Assembly (NCBI GenBank): GCA_002496395.1
Contig: DAJQ01000011.1
Location: forward strand, 4,639 to 25,733
Direction: 5' to 3'
DNA from: Methanocorpusculaceae archaeon UBA456
Lineage (GTDB): Archaea; Halobacteriota; Methanomicrobia; Methanomicrobiales; Methanocorpusculaceae
DNA: 21,095 bases
The notes below the pieces were generated by a model. The model was given only the letters and a program-made list of their open reading frames with translations. It was not told the DNA's origin and searched no databases. Position numbers and translations under genes: made by a program. Shown piece after piece: positions 15,695-21,095 of the stretch (the stretch's first letter is position 1; the number at the start of each line of letters is the position of its first letter).

Positions 15695-16488
15695 TATAAT
15701 CTGGTGAATCCGCCGTACCGTTCGAAGATATACAGCGAAAGAAGACTCATGAAGATCAAAATCGTTGCTGCCGAGATGGCAAGATCCAGTTTTCCACATG
15801 ACATATTCAGGAAAAGCGAGATTGGTAATGTTTCAGTTGACATACGGGTTGCCCCTGCAACCATCAATGCTGCACCGAACTCTCCGATGCCTTTTGCCCA
15901 GGTGATGACCGATCCGGCAAGGAAACCATTGGCTGCCATCGGAAGCGTTACTCTCCAGAGTGCCTGTGTATCATTACAGCCGAGTGTTTTGGCTACATAC
16001 TCATAACGAGGGCTGATCCCTTCAAATGTTGAACGCATAATGCGGAGCATAAATGGGACATTCACAAAGAATTGTGCTACAATGATACCCAGTGGAGTAA
16101 AGACAAAAACAAGCCCTGCCATGGCAAGCGCCTCTCCAACGGGTGTTGTTCCAAAGAAGAGCAACAGCCCGACACCCGCAACAAGAGGCGGAAGGGCAAG
16201 TGGCATGTCGAGAATGGTGTTAACCACATGCTTTCCGGGAAAATCATATCGCGCCAGTGCATAGGCTGCAGGAACGCCGATTAAGATGCAGAGCCCCGTT
16301 GAGATAAACGATGTAACCAGGCTCAGGTAAATTGCAAAATGGATCTCCGGCGATTTTAGTGAGTTTATCATCCCCTCAAGTGTGGGATGGCTCATGATCA
16401 GAAGCAGAAGGAGTACTATGAAGAGAGCAAGCCCCACACCAATGGCAATTGTGGCAACTCTCAGCGGGGATTTGACACCCCTTCTCAT
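15694..16488 (-). CDS. modB: Molybdate/tungstate ABC transporter permease (ModB/WtpB)
   Basis: 264 residues from the ATG at 16486-16488, which overlaps the trmO stop as ATGA and has AGAGGATC upstream; a longer in-frame start at 16536 is possible but would overlap trmO by 52 bases. About six membrane helices are visible, from ATIAIGVGLALFIVLLLLL near the N-terminus to ATILIFMSLLSLYIF at the end. The cytoplasmic EAA loop reads EYVAKTLGCNDTQALWRVTLP, the coupling site for ModC. Family length and pattern are those of oxyanion permeases. It sits between trmO and modC in the operon. Confidence 0.88.
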   Translation of the reverse strand: MRRGVKSPLRVATIAIGVGLALFIVLLLLLIMSHPTLEGMINSLKSPEIHFAIYLSLVTSFISTGLCILIGVPAAYALARYDFPGKHVVNTILDMPLALPPLVAGVGLLLFFGTTPVGEALAMAGLVFVFTPLGIIVAQFFVNVPFMLRIMRSTFEGISPRYEYVAKTLGCNDTQALWRVTLPMAANGFLAGSVITWAKGIGEFGAALMVAGATRMSTETLPISLFLNMSCGKLDLAISAATILIFMSLLSLYIFERYGGFTRL

Positions 16489-17021
16489 AGATTGATCCTC
16501 TTCCGATCCCTCAGCGCTTTTGGAGTGCTGTTCCATTCTGCGATTCCATCAAAGTGCTGGTCATCAACCCATCCGCTTGATACTTCATCTCTATTGTCAA
16601 ACTGAAACACATAGGGTTTGATATCAATGAGCGGGGTTTTATCCAGGATATCCACGCCTTTGATGGTGAGTATATTTCCTTCGACTGCAAGGAGCCGGAC
16701 TATTGAGATGCCAAGGGGATTTGGTCTGTTGAAATGCCGGATAGCAAAGATTCCACGTGCTTTTTCGACATCAAGAAATGGTTTCTGGAGCAGAGGGCCG
16801 CCCTGTGCACGGTGAAAGTGGTAGAGAAGAATGATATGTGAAAACGATTCGATCTCCTCCAGACCCTCGGCATATTCCGAAAAAACTTCTAGTGTGCCAA
16901 TAGATTCATTGAATATTCCCTGTATTGGAGTTTCTTCCTGGTTTGTAAATTCAGAATGGATTAGCCCTATCGGGTGGTAGCAGATCTCCATAGCTTTGAT
17001 AGCGTTGTTCTGTTCATTCAT
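16485..17021 (-). CDS. TrmO-type S-adenosylmethionine-dependent tRNA (t6A37) methyltransferase (UPF0066/TsaA-like)
   Basis: 178 residues, a single TrmO/YaeB beta-barrel domain. It has the N-terminal YHPIGLIHSEF, SHIILLYHFHRA in the middle, and the core signature HFNRPNPLGISIVRL followed by GVDILDKTPLIDIKPYV. In bacteria TrmO methylates N6-threonylcarbamoyladenosine at tRNA position 37 with S-adenosylmethionine. The start is well supported: AAGGTGAT at 17028-17035, six bases before the ATG. The stop overlaps modB as ATGA, so the two are translated together. Placement inside a Mo/W transporter operon is unexpected for a tRNA enzyme and suggests either a different substrate or a regulatory link; this is inference. 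The usual R-S-P before the RPNP motif reads R-H-F here. Confidence 0.82.
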   Translation of the reverse strand: MNEQNNAIKAMEICYHPIGLIHSEFTNQEETPIQGIFNESIGTLEVFSEYAEGLEEIESFSHIILLYHFHRAQGGPLLQKPFLDVEKARGIFAIRHFNRPNPLGISIVRLLAVEGNILTIKGVDILDKTPLIDIKPYVFQFDNRDEVSSGWVDDQHFDGIAEWNSTPKALRDRKRINL

Positions 17022-17060
17022 CGTAAAATCACCTTGGAATAAAAAAAGAGTATTTATATC
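17022..17060 (-). promoter_or_regulatory. modA-trmO junction: TATA-like stop codon, T-run and Shine-Dalgarno
   Basis: On the minus strand GATATAAATA (17051-17060) contains the modA stop TAA, a TTTTTTT run follows at 17041-17047, and AAGGTGAT at 17028-17035 is the trmO ribosome site. The T-run could end part of the transcripts after modA, giving more binding protein than permease. The TATA-like element is close to trmO and would start transcription inside the ribosome site, so a real promoter here is doubtful. Confidence 0.4.
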
Positions 17061-17860
17061 TCCCCGTAATAGGGGTCAGGATATGTGGTGAACCCATGTG
17101 CTGTAAAGATCGCTTTTCCTTCATCTGATGCGACAAAATTGACAAACTCTCTAGCAGTCCCCGGGTATTCAGAGAAAGTAAGGCTGCCAATCGGGACAAC
17201 TTTCACGATATTCTGTTCCTTTGGTATATTGATCTTGTCCAGCTTCTCGTCATTGAAGAGATCTTCCCAGATAATCGCAGCATCTGTCTGCCCAAGTGAG
17301 GTATGGACAATAAGTTCGTTGACCGTCGCTGTTCGTGCAATGGTGTTTGCCAGCACTTCATCCAGTATACCGTTCTTCTTCAGGAGGCTGTTAGAGAGAG
17401 TTCCTATTGCAGCAGCTTCTGCGTCTCCAAGCTCGACTTTGACTCCTGGTTTTGCCAGATCTTCAAGAGATGTGATTCCTGCAGGGTTTCCTTTGGGAAC
17501 AATGATGATCGGAACGTGGTAGACGACATTTGCTTCGGTGTCGATGAACCCCTTTTCACGGGCTGCATCAATATACGAAGTGGCACCTGGCATATATGCG
17601 TCGCCCATCCCTATCAGTTCCATCTGTGAGAGGAGCGTGTTTGATCCTCCGAAGTTGTAATTGATGGCAACACCTGTCTTCTCTTCAAATGCCTTTGCTA
17701 TGTCGTCCATAGGTTCACGCATTCCTGCTCCACAGTAGACGAGCAGTGAGTCAGGCTGCGCATTCTCTTCACTTGCGGGTGTTGTACCGGTGCACCCGGA
17801 AATACAGATGCAGGCACTTGCTAATAGCATTACCAGAATAATGCCGCTTTTTATGTTCAT
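17054..17860 (-). CDS. modA: Molybdate/tungstate-binding lipoprotein of the ABC transporter (ModA/WtpA)
   Basis: 268 residues. The N-terminal signal peptide has K4, a hydrophobic stretch to about residue 20 and the lipobox ISGC (C23), so it is probably a membrane-anchored lipoprotein facing outside. The mature part is a periplasmic-binding fold of the ModA type: LLVYCGAGMREPMDDIAKAF, INYNFGGSNTLLSQME, GDAYMPGATSYID, and VPIIIVPKGNPAGITSLEDL. The length fits ModA more than the longer Pyrococcus WtpA, but the anion cannot be assigned. It is the first gene of modA-trmO-modB-modC. The ATG at 17860 has no Shine-Dalgarno; TATA-like boxes near 17901 and 17888 suggest a short leader or leaderless mRNA. 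Confidence 0.9.
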   Translation of the reverse strand: MNIKSGIILVMLLASACICISGCTGTTPASEENAQPDSLLVYCGAGMREPMDDIAKAFEEKTGVAINYNFGGSNTLLSQMELIGMGDAYMPGATSYIDAAREKGFIDTEANVVYHVPIIIVPKGNPAGITSLEDLAKPGVKVELGDAEAAAIGTLSNSLLKKNGILDEVLANTIARTATVNELIVHTSLGQTDAAIIWEDLFNDEKLDKINIPKEQNIVKVVPIGSLTFSEYPGTAREFVNFVASDEGKAIFTAHGFTTYPDPYYGEI

Positions 17861-17957
17861 AGAGAAAGATGGCGGATCAGCTACGATAAATGTGTGGGTA
17901 TATGCAGTTAATTTTTATGTATTTGTTAAGTTGATTAATTTTACTTATGTGCACTTA
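17861..17957 (-). promoter_or_regulatory. modA operon promoter and repeat-rich upstream region
   Basis: TATA candidates read on the minus strand are GCATATAC (17897-17904) and CATTTATC (17885-17892). Beyond them lies an AT-rich tract with repeats: TTATGT at 17915 and again at 17945 (30 bases apart); TTAATTTT at 17908 and 17935; ACTTA at 17943 and 17953 (10 bases apart) with its complement TAAGT at 17927. Spacing by whole helical turns suggests regulator binding. The remaining bases to 18063 show no gene. Confidence 0.4.
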
Positions 17958-18063
17958 CGCGCGGGATATGATGAAAGAAACCTCTGGAGAAAGTGGATAG
18001 ATCGTGAAGTGGGGAATGGCATCTTTCTTTCTGCAATGCGGGAGAGAATTGGCAGTCGGAGCG

Positions 18064-18092
18064 ATTGAAAAGTAAAATGGTGCAGAAAAACC
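18064..18092 (-). terminator. T-rich terminator after the histidine kinase gene
   Basis: Just past the kinase stop, the minus strand reads TTTTT (18086-18090) and then two TTTT runs within 25 bases. Archaeal transcription ends on such oligo-T tracts without a hairpin. Nothing stronger is seen. Confidence 0.4.
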
Positions 18093-18095
18093 GAT

Positions 18096-20519
18096 CTATC
18101 CGATCTTCCATCTGCCTGCCGGAACCGAGATCACAAACCGTGCACCGACGCCCTCGATCCCTTCTTCGTGGATGGTGATCCCGGTGATTGCCAGAATCTC
18201 CCGTACCAGGTAGAGGCCAAACCCGCTGTTCCTGCCGCATTTATACTCAAAAATACGCTCCTTCATATCATCCGGTACCCCGGTCCCGTTATCCTGCCAG
18301 ATGATCTGCATGTTGCCATCGCTCTCCTCGCATGAGATGCTGATCTCTGTTGCATCTTCTCCATGCCGGATGGTGTTGTCCAGAAGATTTGAGAAGACTT
18401 TGGTGAGGAGGGGATCGGCGATGATCGAAAGGTTCTGGCAGGTGTTTCTAATCGGGATTCGGGAGTCGGTGAGAGGTTCGAGTGAGACGTTAATCCCCTG
18501 CCATGTCGGCCCGGCAGTTCCGATCTTCTCGTATTCCTTCATAAATTCTAAACATTGTTCCATCTTTTCGATTGAGTGAATGATTTCCTGGAGATAATCG
18601 GCAATCGGTCTGTCAGGGTTCTCCTGTTGTATGAGCTCGATATACCCGAACAATACCATCATCTGGTTTTGGATATCGTGGCGTGTGATGCCGGAGAGGA
18701 GGCGGATCTTTTTATTGGAGAGCTTTAGTGCCTCTTCCGATCGTTTCTCCATGGTGACATCCCGGTTGACAACGATCGCACCCTGGAGCGTTCCGTCATC
18801 AAGGATCACCGGTGCGGTATAGTTGTATATGAGGCGTTTCTCCCCGTCAAAGCAGTCGATCTCGAGAAGTTCATCGGTGATGGTGACCTGATCCCGTATG
18901 CTGTGGGCAAGTGCCCAGTCGTCAGGTGCGATCTCTTCACCTGATGGGTACCTGCGGGCTTTAAAGACCCCATACTCTTCAATCCCCACATGGGGTTCTG
19001 CACCCCAGATGGCAACACCTGCCGGGTTCCCCATGGTGAGCCTCCCCTCCTTATCTGCAAACCAGAGCCCGATCGGAAGGATCTCCATTATCTTTGAGAG
19101 GATCTTCTCACGGATTGCTAATTCCTCTTCAACACGCCGCCATTCGGTGATATCCACAAGTGAGGCGATAGAGAGCCGCTCCCCAGGCAACACCCCGATC
19201 GAGATGAGGATGATCCGCTCTTCGCCATCACGCCTGATGAACCTGAACTCATAGCTGCGTGAAGCCTCTCCATTCTGATGGCGTGCCTGATGATACTCCA
19301 GTATCCGATCGAGATCATCGGGATGAATGAAGGCAGTGGGTTTTAATTTCCCTTCGATCTCAGCAGCCGTATATCCGGAGAGCTCCTCAAAGAGTGAATT
19401 GACTTTTACGATCGTCAGATCCTGCCCGAAGATGGCAAGTGCAGAGCCGGTATTCTCAAAGATGCCCCGGTACCGCTCCTCGCTCTTCCTGAGCATCTCC
19501 TCTGTGGTGATCGCCTCATCCAGGTGCTGGCGGATCTCTTCTTCTGTTGATGCCAGCTCCTCATGCATCGAGAGCAGTTCGCGTTCCCGGTTCCGCTGTT
19601 CGGTGATATCCCGGATCGATTCGATGGCACCCGCAAGCTTTCCCTCATCATCATAAAACCGTGATGCGGTTGCCCAGAGGACTCTCTTCTCCCCCTTCAT
19701 CCGGGCGGAATCGGTCTCAATGATCGCACTCTCACCTTTCGTGTGGATCTCCGGGTAATGCCCCTGCGTATCTTCAAGCTCCCCTTTGAGGATATAGTCG
19801 ATCAGAATCGGTCTTCTCTCTCCATAGAAGAGGAGGGAGTATTCAAAATCCCCTTTCCCGAGTACTTTTTCTGCTTCGATCCCCGTCATCTCCTCGATCG
19901 CCCTGTTCCAGGCGATAACGGTGCCATCCGAATCGATCGCAAATGTGGCGTCAGGGAGGAAGTTGATGATATCAGATAGCCTCCGCTTGCTCTTCCGGAC
20001 TTCCTGTTCCTGCTTTGCAAGCTCATCAAAGCTTGACCTGAGCTCTTCTTCAGTGGCGGCCAGCTGTTCATATGCGGCATTCAGCTCATCGAGGCTCTCG
20101 GCAATCTTCTTCTTTGCCCTGCGTGCGGCAACCGCCGTCTCTATCTGGTGGCTGAGCTCGGCAAACTGGGCACGGGGATTGCCGCCCTTCTGGAGATAGA
20201 AGTCGGCACCATTGTTCAGTGCCTCGATAACAATATCCTCCCTTCCCTTTCCGGTGAAGATGATGAAGGGAACAGTCGATCCGGCTGCCCGCACCTCTTT
20301 AAGGAGGGAAATCCCGTCCTTTGATGGCATCTGGTAGTCGGAGATGACTGCGTCGTATGCTCCCCCCAGGATGATCTCTGCTGCTTCGAGGGAGTCTTCA
20401 AGGGTATCGACGATAAACCTGCCCTTATCTTCAAGGAAGAGTTTTGTCAGGTCAAGGAGTGCAGGTTCGTCATCGATATAGAGAATGCGGATTGGGGTGC
20501 TGGCGTCGGGATCGGACAT
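18096..20519 (-). CDS. Receiver-PAS-PAS-PAS sensor histidine kinase
   Basis: 807 residues from the ATG at 20517-20519. Order: receiver domain (about 10-125) with acidic pocket IDDEP and phosphoacceptor D61 in ISDYQMPSKDG; a charged coiled coil (about 135-180); PAS1 (about 183-310), PAS2 (about 348-465) and PAS3 (about 472-592), each ending in a DIT- or DVT-type exit motif; an H-box LLSGITRHDIQNQMM with H614; then the ATPase domain with NLLDNTIRHG (711-720), WQDNGTGVPD and GFGLYLVREIL. There are no membrane segments, so it is cytoplasmic. Such receiver-first kinases are abundant in Methanomicrobiales. An in-frame ATG at 20582 would add 21 residues; the shorter start is preferred because a TATA-like element lies between them. 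The signal is unknown; the mod operon lies downstream but a link is not shown. Confidence 0.9.
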   Translation of the reverse strand: MSDPDASTPIRILYIDDEPALLDLTKLFLEDKGRFIVDTLEDSLEAAEIILGGAYDAVISDYQMPSKDGISLLKEVRAAGSTVPFIIFTGKGREDIVIEALNNGADFYLQKGGNPRAQFAELSHQIETAVAARRAKKKIAESLDELNAAYEQLAATEEELRSSFDELAKQEQEVRKSKRRLSDIINFLPDATFAIDSDGTVIAWNRAIEEMTGIEAEKVLGKGDFEYSLLFYGERRPILIDYILKGELEDTQGHYPEIHTKGESAIIETDSARMKGEKRVLWATASRFYDDEGKLAGAIESIRDITEQRNRERELLSMHEELASTEEEIRQHLDEAITTEEMLRKSEERYRGIFENTGSALAIFGQDLTIVKVNSLFEELSGYTAAEIEGKLKPTAFIHPDDLDRILEYHQARHQNGEASRSYEFRFIRRDGEERIILISIGVLPGERLSIASLVDITEWRRVEEELAIREKILSKIMEILPIGLWFADKEGRLTMGNPAGVAIWGAEPHVGIEEYGVFKARRYPSGEEIAPDDWALAHSIRDQVTITDELLEIDCFDGEKRLIYNYTAPVILDDGTLQGAIVVNRDVTMEKRSEEALKLSNKKIRLLSGITRHDIQNQMMVLFGYIELIQQENPDRPIADYLQEIIHSIEKMEQCLEFMKEYEKIGTAGPTWQGINVSLEPLTDSRIPIRNTCQNLSIIADPLLTKVFSNLLDNTIRHGEDATEISISCEESDGNMQIIWQDNGTGVPDDMKERIFEYKCGRNSGFGLYLVREILAITGITIHEEGIEGVGARFVISVPAGRWKIG

Positions 20520-20569
20520 GAACTGATCTGCATATCTATCCTTCTTGAAGTTAAGGAGATCGGTTCTGG

Positions 20570-20576
20570 TTTTATT
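20570..20576 (-). promoter_or_regulatory. Possible TATA box of the histidine kinase gene
   Basis: AATAAAA on the minus strand, about 50 bases before the ATG at 20519; a start near 20547 would leave a leader of about 28 bases. It falls inside the extended frame starting at 20582, which argues for the shorter protein. Only a poor ribosome site (GAAGG, far upstream) is visible. Confidence 0.28.
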
Positions 20577-20736
20577 CCTCATTTTTTTGGGATGGGAAGG
20601 CGATGGAGGGGGTGTGGTGAAAAAGCAGGATAGTGGATTGTCCTCAAACAGAAGATCTCTGAAAATGTCTATTACTATCCGATACTGTCCTTTATCCGGC
20701 AGAATCTACTCCTGACACATCACGAGAGCTAAGGAA

Positions 20737-20780
20737 TTTTTATATTGTAGTGAAAGATATTATTACCAAATACAGGAGAT
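20737..20780 (+). promoter_or_regulatory. Promoter and ribosome binding site of the HicB-like gene
   Basis: TTTTTATATT (20737-20746) is a TATA box; a start near 20767 gives a leader of about 22 bases. GGAGAT at 20775-20780 lies 8 bases before the ATG at 20789 and selects it over the in-frame ATG at 20750. The rest of the gap from 20583 shows no gene. Confidence 0.5.
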
Positions 20781-20788
20781 CCAAATCC

Positions 20789-20995
20789 ATGCAAAAACAG
20801 CTTACAGCCATTATTGAAAAGGAAGGCGATGGGTATGTTTCATTCTGCCCTGAATACGACATTGCAAGTCAGGGCAATACCGTAGAAGAAGCCAAAAGTA
20901 ACCTTCATGAGGCTTTAGAGCTCTTTTTTGAAACCGCCTCACCTCAGGAGATTCAGTCTCGGCAGTCCGGAATTCAAAGGACTGAATTTGAGTGA
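20789..20995 (+). CDS. HicB-like antitoxin (UPF0150 fold), no HicA partner
   Basis: 68 residues beginning MQKQLTAIIEKEGDGYVSFC. The pattern of a short beta strand, GDGYVSFCPEYDIASQGNT and EEAKSNLHEALELFFETA is the classic HicB partial RNase-H fold with its conserved helix. HicB normally neutralises HicA, an mRNA-cleaving toxin, and represses the operon. No HicA-sized frame flanks it: upstream is an empty gap and downstream a CRISPR array begins 4 bases after the stop. The C-terminal tail lacks an obvious helix-turn-helix or ribbon-helix-helix DNA-binding domain, as in the short HicB subclass. It may be a solitary antitoxin left after toxin loss. Confidence 0.78.
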   Translation: MQKQLTAIIEKEGDGYVSFCPEYDIASQGNTVEEAKSNLHEALELFFETASPQEIQSRQSGIQRTEFE

Positions 20996-20999
20996 GTTT

Positions 21000-21095
21000 T
21001 TTAGGCTCCACGTGCCTGCGTGAGGCACGACTTAGTACCTCGATCCGTTCCCTCATCTCAAGCATTTCAATCCACGTGCCTGCGTGAGGCACGAC
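21000..21095 (-). CRISPR. Leader-distal end of a CRISPR array: two repeats and one spacer visible, continuing right
   Basis: The same 25 bases, starting TCCACGTGCCTGCG, occur at 21007-21031 and 21071-21095. In the second copy ATTTCAA precedes them (21064-21070), giving a repeat of about 32 bases that ends in ATTGAAAT when read on the minus strand, a common CRISPR repeat ending. Inside, CGTGCCT and AGGCACG form a 7-base stem around GCGTG. The first copy has lost the ATTTCAA part, as expected for the last repeat of an array. The spacer (21032-21063) is about 32 bases. The repeat resembles those of type I-C systems, but no cas gene is in view. The leader and further repeats should lie to the right. 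Confidence 0.82.

Noticed and set aside
17941..18068. Small genes in the modA-kinase gap
   Set aside because: Frames on both strands here are extensions or shadows of modA and the kinase, without ribosome sites or recognisable sequence.
20583..20788. Possible hicA toxin gene beside hicB
   Set aside because: Neither strand has a HicA-like frame here (no short double-stranded-RNA-binding-like frame with the catalytic histidine), and the other side is occupied by the CRISPR array.
20811..21092. Minus-strand frame of 93 codons crossing hicB and the CRISPR repeats
   Set aside because: It runs through both repeats and the spacer and antisense to hicB; it is a chance frame.
1..21095. tRNA, rRNA, insertion sequence or prophage
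   Set aside because: I saw no tRNA-like cloverleaf with a T-arm motif, no rRNA stretch, no transposase motifs and no paired terminal inverted repeats.

Overview
The window looks like chromosome of a hydrogenotrophic methanogenic archaeon, most likely of the order Methanomicrobiales (inference). Two genes are methanogen-specific: atwA, the ATPase of the methyl-coenzyme M reductase (MCR) activation system, and mmp3 (methanogenesis marker protein 3). RadB, a Cdc48/VAT AAA ATPase, archaeal ribose-1,5-bisphosphate isomerase, 6-phospho-3-hexuloisomerase, archaeal TATA boxes and mixed leaderless/Shine-Dalgarno starts agree with this. Coding density is high. The only gaps above 150 bases are 17861-18095 and 20583-20788.

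Layout. Positions 1-3574 (minus): a P-type-ATPase-like HAD phosphatase, atwA and mmp3; mmp3 runs off the left edge and has no stop in the window. Positions 3618-5480 (plus): ribose-1,5-bisphosphate isomerase and dapF, closed by a hairpin plus T-run. Positions 5565-7399 (minus): larC and radB, overlapping by 19 bases. Positions 7445-11865 (plus): a Cdc48/VAT ATPase with a large extra segment in its second ATPase domain, an NSS-family sodium symporter, and 6-phospho-3-hexuloisomerase. Positions 11869-14560 (minus): thiM, thiE and a BaiN/HI0933-type flavoprotein. Positions 14621-17860 (minus): a molybdate/tungstate ABC transporter (modA, modB, modC) with a trmO-type gene between modA and modB, coupled to modB by an ATGA overlap. 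Positions 18096-20519 (minus): a receiver-PAS-PAS-PAS-histidine kinase. Positions 20789-20995 (plus): an orphan HicB-like antitoxin. Positions 21000-21095: the leader-distal end of a CRISPR array that continues past the right edge.

How the genes fit together. AtwA and Mmp3 belong to the ATP-driven machinery that reduces the nickel of F430 in MCR. Molybdate/tungstate uptake feeds formylmethanofuran dehydrogenase and formate dehydrogenase. LarC handles nickel in the pincer-cofactor pathway. Ribose-1,5-bisphosphate isomerase (making RuBP for form III RubisCO) and hexuloisomerase both belong to the archaeal pentose/reductive hexulose-phosphate routes. ThiM and ThiE salvage thiamine precursors.

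Most of the window is recognisable methanogen core content and I do not see a clear new multi-gene system. The items most worth a second look are the roughly 76-residue insertion in Cdc48 D2, trmO inside the Mo/W operon, the HAD phosphatase beside atwA, the repeat-rich modA upstream region, and the degenerate CRISPR end next to a lone HicB.
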